The notes under the pieces are model-generated. The model worked only from the letters and a program-made list of their open reading frames with translations, had not been told where the DNA came from and did not search any database. Shown in pieces: positions 35,654 through 43,998 of a stretch of DNA of 64,000 nt (position 1 is its first letter; each line of letters begins with the position of its first letter). This stretch comes from Alphaproteobacteria bacterium (GTDB lineage: Bacteria; Pseudomonadota; Alphaproteobacteria; Oceanibaculales; Oceanibaculaceae). A program made the position numbers and the translations under genes. Location: assembly GCA_018823745.1 (NCBI GenBank), contig JAHJHR010000004.1:62001-126000 (forward strand). The letters are read 5' to 3'.

Positions 35654-37675
35654 CTAACCGGCGGCGCGGCTCACCCGGCGTTCCATCACATGCCGCGCGA
35701 CGACGCCCAGGAAAACGGCGACACCGGCGATCTTGGCGTAGATCAGGTGGCTTTCGTTCATCGCATCCGAGACGGCATCCAGAATGCCCGGAAACAGCAG
35801 CAGGAAGCCGGCCAACAGCAGCGCCAGCCGCTCCACCCCGGTCAGCCGGCGCAGGAACCAGTTCTGCGCGCAGGAGGCTAGGGCCGCGATGCCGATGCCG
35901 GTGGTGAGGATGACAATCACCACATCCAGGATCGATCCGCTCTCCGGCATGGCGAGCAGGATGCCGACGCCGGCCGGGTCGAGCACGAAGACGAAGGGCA
36001 CCAGGAAGGCTGGCAGCGTATATTTCCAGCTCTGCAGCGTCGTCTTGTACGGATCGCCGCCGGTGATCGCCGCTGCCGCGAAGGGTGACAGGGCGGTCGG
36101 CGGGGAGACTTCCGACAGCACGGCGTAGTAGAAGATGAACATGTGCGCCGCGTAATCCGGCACGCCAAGCTGGATCAGCGCCGGGGCGGCAATCACCGCG
36201 CAGATGATGTAGGAGGCGGTCACCGGCACCGCCAGCCCGACAATCCACACGATCAGCGAGGTATAGAGCGCCGTCAGCGCCAGATTGCCGCCGGCATAGC
36301 CGATGACGATGGCGCTGAATTTCAGGCCGAGGCCGGTCAGCGTTACCACGCCGACGATGATGCCGGCGGCCGCACAGGTCGCCGCGATGGACAGCGTGGC
36401 GACCGAGCCATTGGCCAGGGCCAGCAGCAATTTGCGCGGGTAGAGCGCCGAATCCTTGCGCAGGAAGCTGACCGCAATTGCCAGGACGATGGACCAGAAC
36501 ACGGCGGTCACCGGCGAGAAGCCGATGATCAGGAAGGCGACGATCGAGACGAGGGAGGTGAAGTGGAAGCCATGCGTGCGGGTCATCGCCCACAGGCTTT
36601 GCTTCTTCTCCACTACCACGTCATGGATGCCGAAGCGACCGGCATCCAGCTCGACCATGATGAACAGCGCCAGATAGTAGAAGACGGTCGGAATCACCGC
36701 CATCCGGATGACGTCCAGATAGGAGATGCCTAGGAATTCCGCGATCAGGAAGGCGGCCGCCCCCAGCACCGGCGGCGACAGGATGGCGCCCAGCCCGCCG
36801 GCTGCCAGCAACCCGCCGGCATCTTCCGCCTTGTAGCCGGCGCGCTTCAGCATCGGCCAGGCGATGGAGCCCAGCGTCACCGTCGTTGCCACGCCCGACC
36901 CGGACGGTCCCCCCAGCAGGAAGGAGGAGAAGGTGACGGCGCGACCGGCGCTGGTCGGCTTGCCGCCCATCATGCTGAAGGAGAAATCGATGAAGAATTT
37001 GCCGGCGCCGGAGGCCTGCAGGATCGCGCCGAAGATGGTGAACAGGATGATCAGCGATGAGGAGACGTCGATGGCCGGGCCGAAAATGCCTTCCAGCGTG
37101 ATGTAGAGCTGGCCGACCAGGCGGTCCACCTCATAGCCGCGATGCGTCCAGGGGGCAGGCAGATACGGACCGAACAGCGCATAGGCCAGGAATACGATGG
37201 CGACGACCGGCATGATCGGCCCGGTGCTGCGCCGTGCGGCTTCCAGCACGAGAATGAGGAAGGCGGTGCCGAACCAGACATCGATGTCGTAGGGCAGGGT
37301 CGAGCGGTCGGCCAGATCCTCGCCGCCCTGGATCAGGTACCAGACCGTCGCGACAGAGGCGATGGCCAGCAGCACGTCCCAGAAATACACCTTGTTCCGG
37401 AAACGCTCCGAGACCGGGAACATCATGTAGATCAGGAACAGCGCGAAGCCGACATGAACGGGACGCAAAATCTGCGCCGGCACGATGTCATAGGCGGCAT
37501 AAAGATGGAAAAGCGTCATGGCCAGTGCCACGCCCATGATGAAGTACCAGAACCAGCCGCTCAGCCGGTTTACGGCACCTTCTTCTTCCTCAACGAATTT
37601 CTCGGCCCGTTTCAGGGCCTCCTCGCTGACGGCGTCGGTGGATTTCAACTCATCGCGAGCCGAATCAGCACTCAT
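35654..37675 (-). CDS. TRAP transporter fused membrane subunits (4TM-12TM), TAXI type
   Basis: 673 residues that combine the small DctQ-like and large DctM-like membrane subunits, as in TAXI-TRAP transporters. Hydrophobic segments run from about residue 40 to the C-terminus. The DctM core is seen in FSSFLLGGPSGSGVATTVTLGSI, ILSPPVLGAAAFLIAEFLGI and EVSPPTALSPFAAAAITGG. It would use an ion gradient to import an organic acid delivered by the TAXI protein encoded 118 nt upstream. Glutamate/2-oxoglutarate type substrates are known in the family; the substrate here is unknown. Confidence 0.93.
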   Translation of the reverse strand: MSADSARDELKSTDAVSEEALKRAEKFVEEEEGAVNRLSGWFWYFIMGVALAMTLFHLYAAYDIVPAQILRPVHVGFALFLIYMMFPVSERFRNKVYFWDVLLAIASVATVWYLIQGGEDLADRSTLPYDIDVWFGTAFLILVLEAARRSTGPIMPVVAIVFLAYALFGPYLPAPWTHRGYEVDRLVGQLYITLEGIFGPAIDVSSSLIILFTIFGAILQASGAGKFFIDFSFSMMGGKPTSAGRAVTFSSFLLGGPSGSGVATTVTLGSIAWPMLKRAGYKAEDAGGLLAAGGLGAILSPPVLGAAAFLIAEFLGISYLDVIRMAVIPTVFYYLALFIMVELDAGRFGIHDVVVEKKQSLWAMTRTHGFHFTSLVSIVAFLIIGFSPVTAVFWSIVLAIAVSFLRKDSALYPRKLLLALANGSVATLSIAATCAAAGIIVGVVTLTGLGLKFSAIVIGYAGGNLALTALYTSLIVWIVGLAVPVTASYIICAVIAAPALIQLGVPDYAAHMFIFYYAVLSEVSPPTALSPFAAAAITGGDPYKTTLQSWKYTLPAFLVPFVFVLDPAGVGILLAMPESGSILDVVIVILTTGIGIAALASCAQNWFLRRLTGVERLALLLAGFLLLFPGILDAVSDAMNESHLIYAKIAGVAVFLGVVARHVMERRVSRAAG

Positions 37676-37733
37676 TGGTTTTCTCCCCTATGGACGCCGC
37701 TGCTGGCAGCGTCCCTTTCGTAAGCCCCATGTA

Positions 37734-37776
37734 CCAGCGCCCTGCCCCGGCAGGCGGGACAGGGCGCTGGGTTTTT
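37734..37776. terminator. hairpin between the TAXI binding-protein and permease genes
   Basis: CCAGCGCCCTG and CAGGGCGCTGG form a perfect 11-bp stem. On the plus strand it is followed by GTTTTT, but no plus-strand gene ends here. On the minus strand it sits 24 nt after the binding-protein stop codon with no U-tract after it. It is therefore better read as an intercistronic stem that protects the upstream message or limits read-through into the permease gene. Confidence 0.6.
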
Positions 37777-37793
37777 AGCGACAGGCTGGCGTC

Positions 37794-38759
37794 TTAGTTG
37801 ACCTTGACGCCTTTTTCGGTGAAGTAGCGCAGCGCGCCCGGATGGAAGGGCGCCGGGGAATTGCCGGAACGCTGGTTTTCCATCACCACTTCGGCGGCCG
37901 ATTTATGGGTCGCAACCCATTCCGCCTTATGCTCGAACATGGTTTTCACGATGTTGTAAGCGACATCGTCCGGCATTGATTCGTGGACGACCAGGATGTT
38001 CCAGACATTGACCTGCTTGTTCACCGCGGTCTGGCCCGGATAGGCGCCGGCCGGGATCTCGCCGGCGGAATAGAGCGGGCCCCATTTGGCGTTCATCTTT
38101 TCCGCCAGATCGGCATGATCGACCAGTTTCAGCGTCAGGCCGGGCGTCGCGCCCAGATCGGTGACGGCCGAGGTCGGCACGCCGCCAACCCAGAAATAGG
38201 CGTCGATCTTGCCGTCCTTCATGGCATTGGTCGATTCGGCGACGCCCAGGCGTTCGCGCGTGATGTCCTTCTCCGGGTTCAGGCCGGCGGCTTCGAGCAC
38301 GCGGAAGCCCATCACCTCGGTGGCGCTGCCCTGAGAGCCGGTGGAGACGCGCTTGCCCTTGAGGTCGGCGACGGAGGAGATGTTCTTGCCATCAACCGTG
38401 ACGACATGCATGCGGTTCGGATACAGCACGGCCAGGGTCTTCAACGGCACCTTGTTGCCCTTGAACTTGCCCTCGGCGCGCAGCGCATCCAGGCTGGCAT
38501 CGGCCATGGCGAAGGCGATGTCGGCGCGCTCGGCGCCCACAAGCTTCAGATTGTCGACGGAGCCGCCGGTCACTTCGGCCGTCGCGGCCCAGTTCGGCAC
38601 ATACTTCGTCAGCATGTTGGCGAGACCGCCACCCAGCGGGTAATAGACGCCGCCGGTGCCGCCGGTAACGATCGACATGGCCCGAGAATCCTGGGCCTGC
38701 GCGGATGTGGCAAGACCCAGGCCCAATGCGACAGCAAGACCCAAAGCAAGACGTTTCAT
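37794..38759 (-). CDS. TAXI family TRAP transporter solute-binding protein
   Basis: 321 residues from ATG 38759, which has GGAGGA 7 nt upstream; longer readings lack this. Signal peptide KRLALGLAVALGLGLATSAQA. The mature start SIVTGGTGGVYYPLGGGLANML is the TAXI hallmark, with GSVDNLKLV and TGSQGSATEVMGFRVLEAAGL following. It delivers substrate to the fused membrane subunit encoded next. Glutamate- or organic-acid-type ligands are common in the family. Confidence 0.92.
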   Translation of the reverse strand: MKRLALGLAVALGLGLATSAQAQDSRAMSIVTGGTGGVYYPLGGGLANMLTKYVPNWAATAEVTGGSVDNLKLVGAERADIAFAMADASLDALRAEGKFKGNKVPLKTLAVLYPNRMHVVTVDGKNISSVADLKGKRVSTGSQGSATEVMGFRVLEAAGLNPEKDITRERLGVAESTNAMKDGKIDAYFWVGGVPTSAVTDLGATPGLTLKLVDHADLAEKMNAKWGPLYSAGEIPAGAYPGQTAVNKQVNVWNILVVHESMPDDVAYNIVKTMFEHKAEWVATHKSAAEVVMENQRSGNSPAPFHPGALRYFTEKGVKVN

Positions 38760-39050
38760 GTGTAATTCCTCCCAGTACTGGTTTGATCGCCCGCCCTCTT
38801 TGGTAAGGGGCGAGTTCCAGCCGGGACTATATAGAGACTTCGGCAGGGTATCCAGCGAATCTGATGCGCGCTTACAAGCTGTGTCCCAGTGTGACAGGGA
38901 CATACGGCTGCCACCAGAAATGCTGATGTAAGCGCTTTCTGATTTCGCTGCGTGAAGTAAAGGCGGTTTTTAGTTGGGCCTTCCGTCCTGCGACACTCTG
39001 CCTGTGTCGGCAGGCTTGCGCCGGGGGAGAAGCTGGCGAAGTCTTGGACG
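38760..39050. other. intergenic region between the TAXI gene and the DUF423 gene
   Basis: About 290 nt between divergent genes. It holds the ribosome site of the TAXI gene and the inverted repeat at 38882-38902. Reading frames through it have no coding character. Promoters for both neighbours must lie here. Confidence 0.6.
38882..38902 (-). promoter_or_regulatory. inverted repeat upstream of the TAXI-TRAP operon
   Basis: TGTCCC and GGGACA are perfect 6-nt arms around a 9-nt spacer, 123 nt before the binding-protein start. Symmetry and location suit an operator. No cognate regulator gene is adjacent. Confidence 0.35.
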
Positions 39051-39074
39051 GTGAGTTCGCGAAAGGAAAACGGG

Positions 39075-39458
39075 ATGCGGTCTGGTGTCGGGGTGGCGGG
39101 GCTGAACGGTGCGTTGCTGGTGGCGCTGGGTGCCATCGGCGCGCATGGCTTCAGCGGCGATGCGCAGGCAGTGACCTGGTTCGAGACGGCGTGGCGCTAC
39201 CACGCCTTGCATGCGGTGGCGATTCTGGCGGTGGCGCTGGCCCATCCGCTCTTTGCCGGGCGGGCACGCCAGGCCCTGACAGCCGCGCTGTGCCTTTTCG
39301 TTTTGGGTAGCCTGCTGTTCTGCGGGTCGCTGTACAGCCTGGCCTGGACCGGGAGCGGCTTGTTTTCCGGCTCGGCGCCGCTGGGCGGCGGGGCGCTGAT
39401 CCTGGGCTGGCTGGCGATAGCGCTGGCTGCCGGACTGGGCGGGGCACGGTCGATTTAA
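39075..39458 (+). CDS. DUF423 (YgdD/YwdK-like) membrane protein
   Basis: About 127 residues from ATG 39075, preceded by AAAGGAAAACGGG; a GTG at 39051 would add 8 residues. Four hydrophobic segments with the DUF423 signature ALGAIGAHGFSG near the N-terminus, WRYHALHAVAILAVALA, and GSLLFCGSLYSLAWTG. Function is not known in any organism to my knowledge. Short gap to the next small membrane-protein gene, possibly co-transcribed. Confidence 0.88.
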   Translation: MRSGVGVAGLNGALLVALGAIGAHGFSGDAQAVTWFETAWRYHALHAVAILAVALAHPLFAGRARQALTAALCLFVLGSLLFCGSLYSLAWTGSGLFSGSAPLGGGALILGWLAIALAAGLGGARSI

Positions 39459-39537
39459 AGCAGGGCGCGCATTGCACGGAACGGCGCGCAACGACTAGTA
39501 TATGCAGCCAAACTGATTCCAGGAGAGGTGGCCGGCG

Positions 39538-39756
39538 GTGCTGGAGCGGGACATCGACAAGCGATCGAAGCTGGGCCAGCGGCTGCTGACGGCTTATGTG
39601 CTGCTGTCCTGGGGTACGCTGCTGGCCATGGTGCCGTTTCTCTACGGCCAGCGCTATTTCCTGGATTTCTGGCACATCGTGCTGTCGATCATGCTGGTCG
39701 CCAATGTGATCATCGGCACCATCGTGCGCGTCTATTTCAAGGATTACCGGGGCTGA
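39538..39756 (+). CDS. hypothetical small membrane protein
   Basis: 72 residues starting with GTG, preceded by AGGAGAGGTGG. Two predicted TM helices (LLTAYVLLSWGTLLAMVPFLYG; FWHIVLSIMLVANVIIGTIVRVY) flank a short polar turn, and it ends in basic VYFKDYRG. I do not recognise the family. It follows the DUF423 gene by 79 nt and converges with the GT9 cluster. Confidence 0.65.
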   Translation: MLERDIDKRSKLGQRLLTAYVLLSWGTLLAMVPFLYGQRYFLDFWHIVLSIMLVANVIIGTIVRVYFKDYRG

Positions 39757-39764
39757 CCTGGGGG

Positions 39765-40769
39765 TTAGCCAGCGGGCCGCAACAACTCCTCCACCGCCTG
39801 TGCTACCGGCTCGACCGGGATGGCGGTCATCTCGGCTGCGCCAAAGTGGCTGGCCTCGATGAACCGCGCGCGTCGGGTGATCGGGCCGAATTTATCCGCG
39901 CTGGTCGGGCCGTAGAGCACGACAAGCGGCGTGTCGGCGGCGGCCAGCATATGGCTCACCCCGCTGTCATTGCTCAGCGCACCGGCCAGCCGGCGGCCAA
40001 TGGCCATGGTGCGCATCGGATCGAAATGATCGCCCCATAGTGCCGTGTCCTGCTCCGGGAACAGTGCCGTCGGTACGGCGTCGTGGATCGCCGGCATCTC
40101 GGCGGCCTCGACCGGCCCCAGGATGAAGACGGGCACCCGGCCAAGGGCTTCCTGTCGGCGGGCGATCTCAATGAAACGCTCCAGCGGCCAGCGCTTGACC
40201 GCCTGACCGGCGCCGGGGGCGAAACCGATATATTCGGGGCCATCGGGCAGTTGCGCCTCTGCCTTGGCGGTCAGCGCCGTCGGCAAGGTGAGGCCGCGCT
40301 CCAGAGCCGGGGCAGGCTGGCCGGTGACCATCTCCATCATGCCGATGAAGCGTTTCAGGATATGTGCCGGGCGCTGGTGCCCGCGGGGCGGCTTGATATC
40401 GGAGAACAGGAAATCCGCGCAGCCGCTGATAAAGATCCCATGGCGCAGCCGCCGGGCGCAGAGCGTGCGCCAGACAACCTGCTGGGTATCCAGCACCAGG
40501 TCGAAGCGGGTCTTGATCGATACCGGGCGCAGGAATTCCGTCATCTGCTTGCCGATATCGGCGTGAGGCCGGATATCGTCCAGCAGATCGCTCACCAGCG
40601 GCGCGATGCGGTCCTGATAGACGGTCGGGCCGGGGCAGATCCAGCTGATATGGGCACCGGGAAAGCCGGCCCGCAAAGCGCGCAGGAAAGGCAGCTTATA
40701 GACTCCGTCGCCGATGATCTCGCCGCCGCTATAGATTGCAACGCTCTCTATGGGGCCGGGCTCAGACAT
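39765..40769 (-). CDS. glycosyltransferase family 9 protein (heptosyltransferase-like), third in cluster
   Basis: 334 residues with GT-B fold character of ADP-heptose transferases. Seen: IYSGGEIIGDGVYKLPFLRALRAGFPGAHISW near the N-terminus, YIGFAPGAGQAVKRWPLERF in the middle and LSNDSGVSHMLAAADTPLVVLYGPTSADKFGP, the GT9 donor-site segment. It is likely to act on lipopolysaccharide core or a related envelope glycan. Its start overlaps the previous GT9 gene by 8 nt. Confidence 0.88.
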   Translation of the reverse strand: MSEPGPIESVAIYSGGEIIGDGVYKLPFLRALRAGFPGAHISWICPGPTVYQDRIAPLVSDLLDDIRPHADIGKQMTEFLRPVSIKTRFDLVLDTQQVVWRTLCARRLRHGIFISGCADFLFSDIKPPRGHQRPAHILKRFIGMMEMVTGQPAPALERGLTLPTALTAKAEAQLPDGPEYIGFAPGAGQAVKRWPLERFIEIARRQEALGRVPVFILGPVEAAEMPAIHDAVPTALFPEQDTALWGDHFDPMRTMAIGRRLAGALSNDSGVSHMLAAADTPLVVLYGPTSADKFGPITRRARFIEASHFGAAEMTAIPVEPVAQAVEELLRPAG

Positions 40770-41796
40770 GGCCGACCTTGTCCGGCAGGCGCTTGCTGCT
40801 GGAGATGGCGCTGCGCACGGAATCCACGGTGATGCGCGACATGCCGGTCGCCTTGTCGACCGTGCCGTCGGGCGGCAGGAGGGCGGTGATCGCCTTGCTG
40901 TGGGTCAGCGGCGGCGTCGCGCCGAACAGGCCAACCGCCGGTATGCCGGCGGCTGCGGCAAGGTTCAAAAAGCCGGTATCATTCCCGACATATAAATCGA
41001 GTGCCCCCAGCACCGGCAGGATGTCGCCGATCGGCATGTCGAAGGTTTCGATCAGCCGGCCCTCGCCCGCTTCCCCCGGGGCCCGCATGGCGGCGTGGAT
41101 GGCAGGCATGAAGCCGGCCTCCGCAGGGCCGCCCAGCAGGAAGAAGCTGCCCCAGCCATCGGCGGCGAGGCCGGCGATCAGCGCCGCGAAATTCTCGGCG
41201 CCCCATTGCTTGTAGGCCTCCGAACTGCCGAGGCCGATGCCGATCCACGGCCGCAGCCGGTCGGCATAGAGCGCGCGTTTCGTGGTGACGGCATCGGCGT
41301 CGAGCCGCAGCACCGGTTCGATCTCGGTGCGGGGGATGGCGGCGGCTTCCAGATAGGCGTCGGCCAGTTGCACGGGATGCGCGCGGCGCAATTCCTTGTC
41401 CAGATAGGGGCCGCAATTCAGATAGACACGTTGGCGGCCGAAGCCATAGCCATAGCGTTCCGGCACGCCGGCCAGCCAGGCGGCAAAGGCATAGCGCCAG
41501 CTGTGATGCAGGATGTAGACGCGCTTGAAACGCTCCCTGCGCAGCAGGAAGCCAAGACGGATCGCCCCCAGCCAGCCATCATGCCGGCCGGCCTTCTCGC
41601 TCTGCGCCCGGTCGAGCCAGATAACCCGTTTGACCGAGGGATCGCCGGCGAAGATCTGGTCAGCGCGCGAGCGCGGCTTGGTGATGATCGTCACCGGTTC
41701 GCCCAGCGCTTCAGAAAGGGCATGGATATGCGACAGATGCCACACCATGTCGCCCACCCCCGGCAAGGGCTGGATGACGGCGGTGCCACCGCTCAT
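40762..41796 (-). CDS. glycosyltransferase family 9 protein (heptosyltransferase-like), second in cluster
   Basis: 344 residues from ATG 41796. The N-terminus VIQPLPGVGDMVWHLSHIHALSEAL is the GT9 start, and YVGNDTGFLNLAAAAGIPAVGLFGATPPLTHS is the donor-binding segment. GIGLGSSEAYKQWGAENFAALIAGL supplies the central motif. ATG overlaps the stop of the upstream GT9 gene (ATGA). Sugar and acceptor are unknown; an LPS core role is inferred from family. Confidence 0.88.
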   Translation of the reverse strand: MSGGTAVIQPLPGVGDMVWHLSHIHALSEALGEPVTIITKPRSRADQIFAGDPSVKRVIWLDRAQSEKAGRHDGWLGAIRLGFLLRRERFKRVYILHHSWRYAFAAWLAGVPERYGYGFGRQRVYLNCGPYLDKELRRAHPVQLADAYLEAAAIPRTEIEPVLRLDADAVTTKRALYADRLRPWIGIGLGSSEAYKQWGAENFAALIAGLAADGWGSFFLLGGPAEAGFMPAIHAAMRAPGEAGEGRLIETFDMPIGDILPVLGALDLYVGNDTGFLNLAAAAGIPAVGLFGATPPLTHSKAITALLPPDGTVDKATGMSRITVDSVRSAISSSKRLPDKVGHV

Positions 41797-42788
41797 GGCT
41801 TGTTCGCCAGCAGGTCCAGCGCCGCCTGCTCCGCCGCCTCGACGGCGATGCCGTCCATCAGCCGCTCGCCGGGGCGCTGGCCGCTGTCGAGAGCGGTGAT
41901 CAGGCTGCGCCAATCCTCCGGCGTGCGCACCAGCCGGGCATGTGGCCCCCCCGGCGCGCCCCAGGGATGGTAGCGGATTTCATCGGTCGGGCCGAACAGG
42001 CCCAGCGTCGGCGTACCGGCCGCGGCGGCAATATGCATCAGCCCTGAATCATTGCCGATATAAAGCTGGCTGCGGGCAAAGGCAGCGGCGGTCGGCATGA
42101 CGGGCGCGCCGATCATGTCGATGCAGCGCGGGCCGAAATGCGCCAGCACCGGTTCGACGACGGCGCGCTCATGCTGGGCGGCACTGACCAGAATGGCCGC
42201 GCCGGGCAGGGGGCCGTCGGGGGCGGTCAGCCGGTCTGCCAGGGCGATGAAGCGCGCAACCGGCCATTGCTTGGCCGGCCAGTTGGCGGCCGGGCCCAGC
42301 GCCAGGACAGGGCGGCCGGCAGGCAGCAGCCGCTCGGCGTCCTGCTGGTCTTCCGGGCCGATCCAGAGGCGGGGCCAAAAGGCGGGGGGCGTGGGCCGGG
42401 ACGCCTCGATCAGGCTGGCCAGTTCCTCCACCACATGCAGGCCGGGCTTGTGCGCGCCCAGCCGGATCAGCCGGCCCCGGCGCAGCATCGAGGAGGCGAG
42501 GGAATTCCGCAGATCGACGATGATGTCCCATCGGCGCGTGACCAGCTGGCTCCAGAGGGTAAGCCAGTGCAGGGAATATCTGCGCTTGTGCAGGGTGATT
42601 ACCGCCTCGACGCCGGGCGCATGCCGGAAGATCGGCGCGGGCAGCGGTCCGCAGACCACCGTCGCGCGACAGCCGGGATGTTGGTCCAAAAGGGCGGCCA
42701 GCAGGCCGGTGGACATCACGGCATCGCCCAGCCGGTTCGAGGTAATGAACAGCAATCGCAATCGATATCCCCTTAATCCCCCCGGCAT
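41793..42788 (-). CDS. glycosyltransferase family 9 protein (heptosyltransferase-like), first in cluster
   Basis: 331 residues. LLFITSNRLGDAVMSTGLLAALLDQHPGC is the GT9 N-terminus, LALGPAANWPAKQWPVARFIALADRL the central motif, and YIGNDSGLMHIAAAAGTPTLGLFGPTDE the donor-binding motif. ATG 42788 is used but internal alternatives near residue 11 are possible, since the conserved part begins there. Three GT9 genes in one tight operon suggest successive steps in one glycan. Confidence 0.88.
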   Translation of the reverse strand: MPGGLRGYRLRLLFITSNRLGDAVMSTGLLAALLDQHPGCRATVVCGPLPAPIFRHAPGVEAVITLHKRRYSLHWLTLWSQLVTRRWDIIVDLRNSLASSMLRRGRLIRLGAHKPGLHVVEELASLIEASRPTPPAFWPRLWIGPEDQQDAERLLPAGRPVLALGPAANWPAKQWPVARFIALADRLTAPDGPLPGAAILVSAAQHERAVVEPVLAHFGPRCIDMIGAPVMPTAAAFARSQLYIGNDSGLMHIAAAAGTPTLGLFGPTDEIRYHPWGAPGGPHARLVRTPEDWRSLITALDSGQRPGERLMDGIAVEAAEQAALDLLANKP

Positions 42789-42858
42789 CGTCCGGCCTGA
42801 GCGCGGACTGTGCCGCAGCCTTTCTACGCTTGCTGCGGGGGCGCGACAACCGACACTA

Positions 42859-43881
42859 TCATGGCGTTGGGAATCCTGCCGTGCCGTGGATCGCCGGCAC
42901 CGCGCCCTGCTCGACCAGCCACGACCGGCTGAGTGTCATGATCTGGTGCAGCAACGCGCTCTGGTCGGCGCCGAGGCCCATATGGCCACCCTCCAGGGTC
43001 TGCATCGTTTTCGGCTCCGGCGTCAGGTCGCGCATCCGTGCGCTGGACCCGGCCGGGATGATGGTGTCTTCCGCCCCGCTGAGCACGAGGAACTGGCCCT
43101 TCAGATGCGGCAGATGTGCGTCCGGCTCCAGCGGGATCAGCAGCCGGTCGGCGGCGATGCCGATCAGGTCACGCGCCCAGGCGGGCTGCAGGAAAGGGTT
43201 ATGTGCGACAATCTCGCCCAGATCGGTGCCGCCATAGGCCAGGATGGTCCAGCTGACCGTATAGCCTTCAGCCGTCATGACACGCTGCACGCTGGGGGCG
43301 ATTAGCGCGCCCAGTGAATAGCCGAGCAGGCTGACGCGGCTGGTATCGGCCCAGCTCTGCCCGTCGAGCCAGTCCATGAGGGCCTCGACCTGCCCCGGAA
43401 CACTCAAAGCACGGTCGCGCATATCCAGCGACAGGGCATTCAGCCCGCCGCTGATGGAGACATCGCTGGGCAAAGGCCAGTCATAGCCGATCAGCACCGT
43501 GTCACCGGCATCGCGGATCGGGCGGATATTCTCGATCCCCGTGCGCATGCCACCCAGCACGATGATGACCGGCATCGGGGCGCCGCTAAGCTGTTCGGGT
43601 ATCGAGATGGTTGCCTGAACCGTTTTCAGCCGGGGGTCGCTGAATACCAGGCGGCGGTCGATCCGGCCATCGCGGAAGCTCTGGGATTCACGCTCGAAGC
43701 GCAGCGGCCCTTCGGCGCGCGGCAGGGCCTCAAGCGGGTCCTGTTGCGCCAGCCAGACGACCCAGCCGGTCAGCATCAGGAGTACCACCGCGAGGAGGGC
43801 GGCCAGCAACAAGGCGCCATGCCACAGGAACTGGCGCAGCGGCCGTGCCGAAGGAGTGTTTGCTTTTAAGAGATCGACCAT
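42859..43881 (-). CDS. membrane-anchored alpha/beta hydrolase
   Basis: About 340 residues from ATG 43881. A TM anchor (LWHGALLLAALLAVVLLMLTGWVVWLA) comes first, then an alpha/beta hydrolase fold with the nucleophile elbow LLGYSLGAL (Ser), a probable Asp in SGAEDTII and the final His in EGGHMGLG. A GTG at 43998 would add 39 residues that look non-conserved, so the start is uncertain. Substrate unknown. It lies upstream of the GT9 genes on the same strand and could be part of envelope biogenesis, by context only. Confidence 0.8.
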   Translation of the reverse strand: MVDLLKANTPSARPLRQFLWHGALLLAALLAVVLLMLTGWVVWLAQQDPLEALPRAEGPLRFERESQSFRDGRIDRRLVFSDPRLKTVQATISIPEQLSGAPMPVIIVLGGMRTGIENIRPIRDAGDTVLIGYDWPLPSDVSISGGLNALSLDMRDRALSVPGQVEALMDWLDGQSWADTSRVSLLGYSLGALIAPSVQRVMTAEGYTVSWTILAYGGTDLGEIVAHNPFLQPAWARDLIGIAADRLLIPLEPDAHLPHLKGQFLVLSGAEDTIIPAGSSARMRDLTPEPKTMQTLEGGHMGLGADQSALLHQIMTLSRSWLVEQGAVPAIHGTAGFPTP

Positions 43882-43998
43882 TTCAGTTGCGGAATTTGAT
43901 GCCGCATCATGGCGCAAAGGTGGCTGCTCCGCGGTGATGTCTTGGCAATGCGAAGCGGATCGCGGCAAAGCGGTATCGAGTGCCGCACGGACCGGCAC

